Source of the DNA: CAZJYI01 sp964550025
GTDB taxonomy: Bacteria > Verrucomicrobiota > Kiritimatiellia > UBA8416 > CAYOBW01
Length of the DNA stretch: 64,000 nt
Direction of reading: 5' to 3'
Assembly (NCBI GenBank): GCA_964550025.1
Contig: CAZJYI010000023.1
Coordinates: 34,377-98,376 of the forward strand
Shown here: one piece after another, positions 1-9,947 of the stretch
How positions within the stretch are numbered: the first letter of the stretch is position 1
How the letters are laid out: each line of letters opens with the position of its first letter
Made by a program: the position numbers and the translations under genes
Notes under the pieces: model-generated
What the model was told of the DNA's origin: nothing
Seen by the model: the letters and a program-made list of their open reading frames with translations, nothing else
Databases searched by the model: none

Positions 1-1221
1 CTGGCCGAATCCATGGCGGCGCTCAAGGATGCCGACGGCGCCATCCAGTACTACGGGCTGCTCTGCCGCGAGTTTCCCGAGAGCGACGAGGCGTGCGACG
101 CGAACTATCGCCTGGCGCACCACCTCCAGCAACGCAAGGAGTTTCAGCAGGCGGCCCAGTACTACGACAACGTGGCCCGGCGCTTCCCCGACCGGGAACT
201 GGCACCGAAAGCGCTGTTTGCCGCGGCCTATTGCCTCGTGCAGGCCGGCAAACACGCCGAGGCCGCGCGGGACTGGACCACGTTGATTCAGAAGTATCCC
301 AAGCACCCCCTCGTGGAGGAGTCGCTGTACCAGAAGGCGATGAGCGAGATCCGGCTCAAACGGGACAAGGATGCCATGGCCTCGCTCCGCGATCTGCAGC
401 GCCTGTTCCCGAAATCGGGTTTTATCCCCGAGTCGCACTACTGGTTGGGGATGCTCCTGAAAGCGGCGGCGCAGTACCAGGATGCCGAGACGTGCCTGCG
501 TGCATCCCTGAAGGACAACCCAAAACAGGAATTGAAGCGCAGGGCAGAGTTCCACCTGGCCGGCGTGCTGCAGAAGCTGGGTAAGCACGAGGAAGCATCC
601 GTGCTGTTCCAGACGCTTGTCGACTCGCCGCTCAAAGACAAGTTCTCGGCCCCGTTGCTGGAGTGGCTCTCGGGGTTCCACTTCGAGCAGAAGCGCTATC
701 CTCAGGCCGCGGAGGCCGCGAGGTTGATCATAAACAGTGCGACCGAGCCCGAATGGCAGCAGATTGGCTGGTGCTTGCTGGGGCGGGCCGAGAACGCCCA
801 GAAACACGCCGATGCCGCCATGGACGCCTTTGAGCGGGCGCTCAAGGTGCCCGCGGTGACTGCCTCCGCCTGCGAAGCTGCCCTTCGCCTGGGCGAGCTC
901 AAACTGTCGGGCAAGGACCTGCCCAAGGCCAAGGCCTACTTCGAACGGGCGGCGACAATGTCCTCGGACGAGGCCCTGTTGAGCGTCAAGGCGCGGGCCT
1001 ATGCCGGGCTCGGCAAGACGGCGAAGGCCATGAAAGACGACGAGGGAGCCGCGCGCTACTTCATGAGCGTGGCCATTCTCTACGATGACCCCGTGCTCGT
1101 TCCCGCGTGTCTCTCCGAAGCGGAGCAGGCTTTTGCCAGGCTGGGCCGCGAGGAAGACCGCAAAATGGCCATCGCGGAGCTGCGGGAGCGGTATCCCGGC
1201 AGCCCGCAGGCGAAACAGTAA
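1..1221 (+). CDS. TPR-repeat protein, 5' end outside window
   Basis: The reading frame is open from base 1, with LAES preceding the first Met at base 13, so the gene probably starts upstream and is cut by the window edge. The visible 406 residues are a chain of about 34-residue tetratricopeptide-like helical pairs (for example A-x-x-Y-Y-D-N-V-A-R-R-F-P-D, then a repeat with F-P-K-S-G-F). The recurring Y..L...FP spacing is that of outer-membrane assembly or TolA-binding-like TPR proteins. No catalytic motif is visible. The VWA protein gene starts 15 bp downstream on the same strand, so the two are probably co-transcribed, with the TPR protein as an envelope scaffold. The exact role is unknown. 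Confidence 0.8.
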   Translation: MAESMAALKDADGAIQYYGLLCREFPESDEACDANYRLAHHLQQRKEFQQAAQYYDNVARRFPDRELAPKALFAAAYCLVQAGKHAEAARDWTTLIQKYPKHPLVEESLYQKAMSEIRLKRDKDAMASLRDLQRLFPKSGFIPESHYWLGMLLKAAAQYQDAETCLRASLKDNPKQELKRRAEFHLAGVLQKLGKHEEASVLFQTLVDSPLKDKFSAPLLEWLSGFHFEQKRYPQAAEAARLIINSATEPEWQQIGWCLLGRAENAQKHADAAMDAFERALKVPAVTASACEAALRLGELKLSGKDLPKAKAYFERAATMSSDEALLSVKARAYAGLGKTAKAMKDDEGAARYFMSVAILYDDPVLVPACLSEAEQAFARLGREEDRKMAIAELRERYPGSPQAKQ

Positions 1222-1236
1222 GCTGGTGCAAACGCT

Positions 1237-3027
1237 ATGACGGTCTACGACAGCCGACTGAGCGAACCGACGCATGTGACCCGTCGTCACGTCACCGACG
1301 GCGTTCTTGCCTTTTTGCTGTCGTTCGCGATTCACGCGGTTGCGTTGTACTACCTCTCCGGCGTGCGCTTTGACGTGGTCGCTGTGGATCCCGAGCTCCT
1401 GCAGAACAGGCACACTCATACGATGAAGCTGGGGAAGGTCGAACCCACTCCGCTGGAGTCGTTGCGGCCGGAGGTGCGGAAGCCGGGAGACGGCGCCCTC
1501 GTTTCCGAGCCGGACAGGGAAGTCGCCGAGCTCGCCGAGGAGCCGGACAGGGCCGCCATCGAGCCGCCGCCGCTCATCGAGGAGCTGTTTGCCGGGGCGA
1601 CCGAGGCCATGGCGTTGCCGAGCCCCGCCCCGGACCGCGAACGCTGGGAGCCCCGGCAGGAAATCGTGTCCATCGAGCAAAGTGCCGTTGCGCGCGAGCT
1701 GCGCGGAATGAAACGGCGCGTTATCCCGCGGATCGAGAGGGTGCCGCAAGCGGCCGACATTGTCGAAGCCGTGCATGACACGGGCACGATTGTTGCCATG
1801 ACGCAGGGCGGCGGTGCGCGCACGTCGACAGGGCAGAGGACGGTCACGCAGAAGCCGGGTACGGCCGAGATTGTCCCCAAGGTCGTCACGCAGCCGCAGG
1901 AGAAGGAGGAGGAACCGGAACTGGTGATCGCGGAGCCGGAGTCCATCAGCGGCCTGGAGCTCTTCGAGGAGGAGCGAATGGCCATCACGCCGCACCAGGC
2001 GATCGAAAGACTGCTCAAGGCCAGCCTGATCACGTATTCGGACTCGGATGAGCGGGACTATGCCTACTTCATGGTACAGATCGAGCGTGCCGGCGAGGAG
2101 GAGCTTCCGGTTATCCCCAAGGATGTCGTGCTGGTGCAGGACTGTTCGGCGAGTATGGCGGAGCGACGCCTGTATTTCTGCCGGGAAGGGCTCACGAACT
2201 GCTTGTCGATGATCGGCCCCAAAGACCGCTTCAACATCATCCGGTTCAGCGACCGCTCGGAACTGTGTTTCGAGGACTGGGCGGCGCCGTCTCCGCAGGC
2301 GTTGCGCCAGGCGCGCACCTACATCACGCACATGCGCTCCGCGGGCGAGACGGACATCTTCACGTCGATTCGAACTCTGCTGGACCTGCGCAAGGAATCC
2401 GGCCGCCCGCTCATCGCGCTGCTCGTGACCGACGGACGCTCAACGACCGGCGTGACGCAGAGCTCGAACATCATCGGGGATTTCACGAAGCTCAACGACG
2501 GTGGCGTTTCGGTGATGACGATGGGTACCGTGACGACGGCGAACCGCTATCTGCTGGACCTGTTGTCGTACTGCAACCGGGGTACATCGTTTGTGGAGAC
2601 AAAGGGCCGTTGGGAGATCCCGATATCGATGCCGGACCTGATGCGCGCCGTGAGCCGCCCCGTGCTGGCCGAAGTGCGTTTCCTGTTCGCCGAGGGCAGC
2701 GGGTGCGAGGTCTACCCGGAGTTGACGTCGAACCTGTACCTCGACCGTCCGCTTGTTCTGTACGGCCGCTACCCGCGCAAGACGCAGTCCACCGTGTTTC
2801 AGGCCGTGGGCCGTGCCGCCGGCACTACCTGCGACATGATCTTCGACCTCCCCCTGAGCAGGGCGTCCAAGACCAGGGACAAGCGGCTGCGCATCATCTG
2901 GGCGCGCCAGAAGATCTACCACCTCATCGGCCAATACGCCCGCACCCCCCGCCCCGAAGTCATGCGCGAGATCATCCGCACGTCCAAAGACTACGATATC
3001 GACGTGCCGTACCGCGGGAGTTTCTGA
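1237..3027 (+). CDS. Membrane-anchored VWA-domain protein with TonB-like N-terminus
   Basis: This is a 596-residue protein. Residues about 23-41 form one transmembrane helix. Residues 45-260 are a long, charged Pro/Glu-rich spacer, as in TonB/TolA-type periplasm-spanning proteins. A von Willebrand factor A domain follows. Its MIDAS is visible as D-C-S-A-S (D302, S304, S306), then a Thr in ETD and an Asp in TDGRST, so metal binding looks intact. The C-terminal 150 residues look like a beta-sandwich. VWA domains bind protein partners through a divalent metal, and the adjacent upstream TPR protein is a candidate partner. The ATG is 12 bp after the TPR stop. An envelope protein-interaction role is inferred. 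Confidence 0.85.
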   Translation: MTVYDSRLSEPTHVTRRHVTDGVLAFLLSFAIHAVALYYLSGVRFDVVAVDPELLQNRHTHTMKLGKVEPTPLESLRPEVRKPGDGALVSEPDREVAELAEEPDRAAIEPPPLIEELFAGATEAMALPSPAPDRERWEPRQEIVSIEQSAVARELRGMKRRVIPRIERVPQAADIVEAVHDTGTIVAMTQGGGARTSTGQRTVTQKPGTAEIVPKVVTQPQEKEEEPELVIAEPESISGLELFEEERMAITPHQAIERLLKASLITYSDSDERDYAYFMVQIERAGEEELPVIPKDVVLVQDCSASMAERRLYFCREGLTNCLSMIGPKDRFNIIRFSDRSELCFEDWAAPSPQALRQARTYITHMRSAGETDIFTSIRTLLDLRKESGRPLIALLVTDGRSTTGVTQSSNIIGDFTKLNDGGVSVMTMGTVTTANRYLLDLLSYCNRGTSFVETKGRWEIPISMPDLMRAVSRPVLAEVRFLFAEGSGCEVYPELTSNLYLDRPLVLYGRYPRKTQSTVFQAVGRAAGTTCDMIFDLPLSRASKTRDKRLRIIWARQKIYHLIGQYARTPRPEVMREIIRTSKDYDIDVPYRGSF

Positions 3028-3899
3028 GGGCGGGGCCAGAGCATAGCCGTTCCTGCCCCGCAAGCTCAATCCCGTTCGCAATCCCAGTCCCCGCCTCTCA
3101 CAGGGCCGAAGGCCCGACACAAGCCAGCCCAGCCCGGCAGGGCTGGGGGTATGAACGCAGAAACCAGATACCAGAGGGCTGCAAGCCCGACACAAGTCCC
3201 GCGGGAGAACGTTGTGCCGGGCCTTCAGCCCTGGGGTTGTTCTTCTACCGCGTTGTTCCCAGGGCTCATCGCCCCGGGCTGGCCTCTGCCGGGCTTTCAG
3301 CCCTTTGGCAACGGCAAGTTGACGCGGCATTCCCCGGATTCTCTGCCGCTCCAGGTCCGGGTGGACGACTACGGGCGACGATTACGGTGGACGATTGAGG
3401 AGTGCAGGAGTGTCCAAAGGGCCAACGGCCCGCCACAAGCCAGCCCAGCCCGGCACGGCTGGGGGAACACGCCATGAGCGAGGCAACTGAGGGCTGAAAG
3501 CCCGACACAGGTTTCGACTGCAACCACAACGGGGGGAGGCATCCTGGCATCTGATTCTGCTTCGACCTGCCCCTGCGCTTCCCCGCGCACTGATTTCCGG
3601 CAGACAGTCGAAGGTCACCCGCCGTGTGCTACCACGGACGTGTCCGAAAATGGGCGGATGGCCACGACCTTCGTCCGACTCGTTGGTACGTTGATAGCAA
3701 GTGCTTTCCGTTTGCCCATCGCAAGCTTCCCGGTGCAACCGATCCCAGACAACGCTACTCTATCCAGAATCGTGCCACAGGAGGGGATTCAAGAGCAAGG
3801 ATGAGTTTCCGCCTGCGGAAAGTGCCTCATTATCATGCCAACACTTCAGTCTCGATTCGAACGGCCAAGTCTTCACCTTCAGGCTCGACCGCCATCCCC
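3028..3899. other. Gene-free stretch between the VWA gene and the caspase-like gene
   Basis: I see no convincing gene here. The open frames are short, change frame within repeats and have no ribosome-binding site. The first half is filled by palindromic repeats (listed separately). From about 3520 to 3899 the sequence is unique and has no recognisable element. Two genes converge on this region, so it also serves as their 3' flank. Confidence 0.6.
3102..3515. repeat. Cluster of REP-like palindromic repeats
   Basis: Two near-identical copies of an element run AGGGCC-(A/G)A-(A/C)GGCCCG, CACAAGCCAGCCCAGCCC, then GGCA(G/C)GGCTGGGGG (3102-3151 and 3417-3467). Around them lie shorter hairpins of the same type: GGGCTGCAAGCCCGACACA near 3176, CCGGGCCTTCAGCCC near 3219, CCGGGCTTTCAGCCC near 3288 and GGGCTGAAAGCCCGACACA near 3489. 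Each carries a GGGCT-N4-AGCCC-type stem. Copies appear in both orientations, as expected for an intergenic REP/MITE-like family. Confidence 0.75.
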
Positions 3900-5624
3900 T
3901 CAGTTCAACCAAGACTCGGTCTGGCGAGCCCCATCTTCGTCGCCGGCTTTTCGTTGCAGCCGTGCCGCCTTCCTGAACATCCCGCGCGCCATGTCAGACA
4001 TGTTCTTTGCCTTTCCCTCTATCAAGCACAGCGCTTGCATGTAGAGGATCGATCCCAGGACCTTCTTGTCGTTCTCCGTTTCGAATACGGTGGCCGCCCG
4101 TGCCAAGAGCGCTTCGGCCTGCTCCCAACCCCCGTCCGGGTTTAGGTGCGGCATGCAGCACATCGCCTGCAGGTGCAGGTTTGCTCCCTGCCACTTCTTG
4201 TCGCCCGCCTCTTCGCATACGGCGGCCGCTTGTGCGAAGAGGGCTTTGGCCTGCTCCCAGTTCCTGTCAGAGTTCTTGTCCCGCAGGCAGCACCACGCCT
4301 GCTGGTACAGGCTTTTTCCTTGCGCTTTCTTGTCGCCCGTCTCTTCGAATATGGTAGCCGCCTGCGCGAACAGGGCTTCGGCTTGATCCCAATCCCCGTC
4401 TGGGTTGTAGTGCGGTAGGCTGCACACCGCTTGCTGGTGGATGCTTCCTCCCTGCCCTTTCTTGTTGCCGGCCTCCTTGAACATGGTGGCCGCCCGCGCG
4501 TACAGGGCTTTGGCCTGCTCCCAGCTTCCGTCTGGGTTTCTGTCCGGGTGGCAGCACCACGCCTGCCCCAGCAGGCTTCCTCCTTGCCCTTCCTTGTCGC
4601 CTGCCTCTTTGCGTATGGCGGCCGCTCGCGCGTACAGGTTCTTGGCCTGTACGCAGTCCCTGTCAGAGTTCTTGTTCCGCAGGCAGCACCCCGCCTGCTT
4701 GTGCAGGCTCAGTCCTTGCCGCTCTCTGTCGCCTGCCTCAGCGTACAGTGTTGCGGCGATGGCGTAAATGCGGGCAGCCTCGACCAAGTGCCCTTGTTCC
4801 TGCAAGGCTCTTGCCGTCTCGAAACGTTGCTTCGCCCGGTGGGCGAAAGAAACGACATCAGCCGGCGGCTCAGGTTTTGGGGGCGGGGCTGGCGGGGGAT
4901 GGGAAAGGTAGATGCGGCGTCGGGTTGGCGTCCACAGGGTTTTGGGTGCCTGGCGCACGGTGGGGCGGTGTTTCCGCAGCCACTCCTGCATCTCGTCTGC
5001 GGCTTCGTCGATCAGGTCACGCAGTGTCAAACCCTTGCTCCGCCGGGCGTTGATGACGGCGAGCAGGTGGTAGGTCAGCAATCCGTGCTCGATGTCATCG
5101 AATTCGTGGCTGCACTGGTTCAGGTCACAGCCGTAGAGCACTCGGACATCGTTCTCCAGCGACTCCGACACCGTCGCGATATCCCGTGTCTCGTTCTCGG
5201 TCAGGCCTCTTGGGCCGCGCAGGCCAGCGCCCCCCAGCGTGGAACGGCAGGCGTCCAGCATTGCCACGCACTGGCTGAAGCCGCAGTCGGGGCGTCCCCA
5301 GTGCCGTTGCAGGTCACCGAAGTTGATCGAGCCGAGGGTCGATCCGGCTTCGCCATCGTAGGGGTGGAGGTAGTAGGCGCCCCCGATGCTCTCCGCATGA
5401 CCGGCAAAAAGAAAGACGCACAGCCCGCCCCGTCCCGGCCGGCGGATGGTTTCAAGCATGCGTGTGCGCGTGGCTTTGCACCCGAGCAGCACTACAGGCT
5501 CGAAGCCGAGCGTGCCCATGGCCTCAGCCATGCGCTCAGCGTCACGTTCAGCATAGCGAAGCGACGGGATCCGGCTTCCGCCAATCCACTCGTTGATGCC
5601 GACAGAGACGAATCGGTTGGACAT
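3900..5624 (-). CDS. Caspase-like (peptidase C14 fold) protein with C-terminal TPR-type repeats
   Basis: This is a 574-residue protein. Residues 1-240 carry the caspase/metacaspase fold: a first strand (FVSVGINEW), the catalytic histidine in FAGHAES (H76) and the catalytic cysteine in LDACRS (C126), so the dyad appears intact. A Pro-rich linker (about 240-262) leads to six consecutive 44-residue repeats (about 310-560) beginning G-D-K-x-x-Q-G and including D-x-x-W-x-Q-A-x-A-L. These are TPR-like helical hairpins and are very similar to one another, suggesting recent duplication. The start is supported by AAGGAGG eight bases upstream of the ATG. The gene stands alone. Bacterial caspase-TPR/CHAT-TPR proteases act in programmed cell death or phage defence in some systems; that role here is inferred. 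Confidence 0.85.
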   Translation of the reverse strand: MSNRFVSVGINEWIGGSRIPSLRYAERDAERMAEAMGTLGFEPVVLLGCKATRTRMLETIRRPGRGGLCVFLFAGHAESIGGAYYLHPYDGEAGSTLGSINFGDLQRHWGRPDCGFSQCVAMLDACRSTLGGAGLRGPRGLTENETRDIATVSESLENDVRVLYGCDLNQCSHEFDDIEHGLLTYHLLAVINARRSKGLTLRDLIDEAADEMQEWLRKHRPTVRQAPKTLWTPTRRRIYLSHPPPAPPPKPEPPADVVSFAHRAKQRFETARALQEQGHLVEAARIYAIAATLYAEAGDRERQGLSLHKQAGCCLRNKNSDRDCVQAKNLYARAAAIRKEAGDKEGQGGSLLGQAWCCHPDRNPDGSWEQAKALYARAATMFKEAGNKKGQGGSIHQQAVCSLPHYNPDGDWDQAEALFAQAATIFEETGDKKAQGKSLYQQAWCCLRDKNSDRNWEQAKALFAQAAAVCEEAGDKKWQGANLHLQAMCCMPHLNPDGGWEQAEALLARAATVFETENDKKVLGSILYMQALCLIEGKAKNMSDMARGMFRKAARLQRKAGDEDGARQTESWLN

Positions 5625-5808
5625 GGGTCAGTCTCCTCCTTGCAGCATAGGGCCTCTACAGAATCCTATCTGCGGAGTCAAGAGCAAGGAGCAGCGCACG
5701 CGCGTCCACTTCGTAGTAGGAACGCGCTCAATGTGCTTTCCACTGGTGCTCTGCCCGCGGCGGGGGGGCTGACGTGGCTGAAGGGGAGAATGGCCGAGCC
5801 CCACTCAC

Positions 5809-7814
<2,006 letters not shown>

Positions 7815-7818
<4 letters not shown>

Positions 7819-8966
7819 TGTGTTCGCAGCCTCGGGTCCAGGGCGTCGCGCAGGGCGTCGCCGAACAGGTTGGCCGGCAGCACGAGGCCGAGCATAAAGA
7901 TGAACGCTGCGAAGAGGTTCCACCACACGATCGGATCGCGCGCCAGCTCGAGGCGGGCGTTGTTGATCATCGTTCCCCAGGAGTAGGTGTCGGCCCCGAC
8001 GCCGATGCCGATGTAGGTCAGCACGGCCTCGGCCAGTACGCGGCCTGAGAAGCTGAGCACGGCCGTGATCAGGACGATGTGCATGACGTTGGGGACGATA
8101 TGGCGCAGGATGATGCGGAAGCGGGAGACGCCCATGGCCTCGCAGGCCTGGATGAACTCCGTTTCGCGCAACCTGAGGGTCTCACCGCGCAGCACGCGGC
8201 ACAAACCGGTCCACGAGGTAATGCCCATGATGAGGCACAACGCGAACAGCCGGGAGACTTGCGGGAACTTGGTGTCCACGATGATCATGAACGCCACGAT
8301 GCGCAACAGCGCCGGAATGGAGGAGAGAACGGTGTAGATGTACTGGATCACGTCGTCGACCCACCCTCCGAAGTAGCCGGCGACAACGCCGAACAGGATG
8401 GCGAAGGGGATTACGAGGAGCGTGGTGAAGGCGCCCAGAACCATGCCGGTGCGCGTTCCCTTGACGGCCATGTACAGCACGTCGGTGCCGACGCGGTCGG
8501 TTCCGAGGAGGTGTTTGCCGGGATGCTTGAGGGGCGGGAAGTCGCGCGTGACCTGCCCGTCGTCCGAGACCACGACCTCCTTGGTGAACTGGCGCGTGGC
8601 GAGCGGCGCGCTGTAGGTCTTTTCGGAGCGTTTTCTCAGCGGCGTGAGTACAACATCGAGCAGGCTCAGCCCGTCCGGGTCCCTGACGACCCTTCCCGTT
8701 TCCGCGTCGACCCGCGGTGCGCCGTCATCGTCGCGGAGGGCGGGGTGGTAACCGACGCTGTCCAGCACGGCAACCAGGGTGTACACGCACAGGATGACGA
8801 AGCAGGCCTTGACCATTCGGCGCCTGAACACCTCGCGCAGGGCCACGCGCCAGTACTCGCGTTTCGCGAGGCGGTGTCCACCCCAGGCAAGGACGGCGGT
8901 TATGCAGAACACGACGGCGTTCTTGAAATGCCAGCTGTTCCAGATAGCCGTGGTGGTTTCGTTCAT
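7815..8966 (-). CDS. Peptide ABC importer permease (OppC/DppC/YejE family)
   Basis: This is a 383-residue inner-membrane protein. An N-terminal TM (about 14-30) and a second (about 50-70) precede a periplasmic segment. The BPD_transp_1 core follows, with five to six TM helices from about residue 175. The cytoplasmic EAA loop that contacts the ATPase is visible (ACEAMG, then an Arg/Ile-rich run to PNVMH). The large periplasmic insertion (about 75-165) matches the YejE type rather than the shorter DppC. The start overlaps the stop of the OppB-type gene by ATGA, and its own stop overlaps the ATPase start in the same way, so the four genes form one tight operon. Confidence 0.92.
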
Positions 8967-9946
8967 TGTAGTCGAATCCTCGGGTCTACAAGCGTGTAGC
9001 TGATGTCAACGCATACCAGTCCGGCCACGTAGAGCAGGGAGCCCAGGAAGACCATGGAGCGGATGATGGCGAAGTCGAGCTTGGCAATGGCATCCACCGT
9101 GTAGCTGCCCAGCCCGGGAATGCCGAAGAACTTCTCGAGGAGCAGGCTGCCCATAATGAGGAACGGGATCTGCACGACCACGTTCGTCAGGATCGGCATC
9201 ATGGCGTTCTTGAGCGCGTGCTTGAAGAGAACGGCCCCTTCCCCGAGGCCCTTGGCGCGCGCGGTCCGCACGTAGTCCTTGTTGATTTCCTCGAGGAACA
9301 CGGTGCGATAGTAGCGGATGCCGGCGCCGATGCGGCTGACGAAACCGATCATGACAGGCAGGATCAGGAACTTGAACGAGTGCAGGATGCTCGGGTCAAA
9401 GCCCGAGACGGGCGTCAGTTTCAGGCGCGTCGCAACGATGTACTGGCCGCCGATGATGTAGAACAGCGCGGAGATGGACATCATGACGACGCACAGCACG
9501 AGGGCGACCGTGTCAACGTAGGTGCCGCGGTAGAAGGCCACCACCATCGAGAGCACGAGGTTGACGAAGAGCGCCACCAGGAAAATGGGGATGGTGATGC
9601 ACAGCGAGTAGGGGATCCGCTCCGCCAGGTCGGTACGGATGTCGGTGTTGTCCATGTCCGACTTGCCGAAGTGGAACATGAAGAGCTGGATACTCTTGCG
9701 CCAGAAAATCGTCTGCGTGACAACGCCGGGGAAGCCCTCGTCGAGATTGAGCATGCGCGGCAGGTGGTATTCGTGTTCCCGCTTCCAGTTCTCGATCTGC
9801 TCGGGCGTGGCGAACTTCTCGCCCAGCGCCGTCTCCGCCATGTCGTCCGGCGTGTGGACGAAGAAGAAGAGCAGGAAGATCAGTATGTTCACCCCGAGGA
9901 GGATCGGGATGGCGTACGCAATCCGCCGAATGATGTATGCCATCAT
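8963..9946 (-). CDS. Peptide ABC importer permease (OppB/DppB/YejB family)
   Basis: This is a 327-residue inner-membrane protein. The N-terminus MMAYIIRRIAYAIPILLG is the classical OppB first TM. A periplasmic loop (about 35-105) and five further TM segments follow, with an EAA loop reading RTARAKGLGEGAV before the last helices. It pairs with the OppC-type permease to form the channel. Start at 9946 or the adjacent Met at 9943; the gene begins one base after the stop of the binding-protein gene. The four-base overlap with the next gene indicates coupled translation. Confidence 0.92.
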   Translation of the reverse strand: MMAYIIRRIAYAIPILLGVNILIFLLFFFVHTPDDMAETALGEKFATPEQIENWKREHEYHLPRMLNLDEGFPGVVTQTIFWRKSIQLFMFHFGKSDMDNTDIRTDLAERIPYSLCITIPIFLVALFVNLVLSMVVAFYRGTYVDTVALVLCVVMMSISALFYIIGGQYIVATRLKLTPVSGFDPSILHSFKFLILPVMIGFVSRIGAGIRYYRTVFLEEINKDYVRTARAKGLGEGAVLFKHALKNAMMPILTNVVVQIPFLIMGSLLLEKFFGIPGLGSYTVDAIAKLDFAIIRSMVFLGSLLYVAGLVCVDISYTLVDPRIRLQ

Positions 9947-9947
9947 C

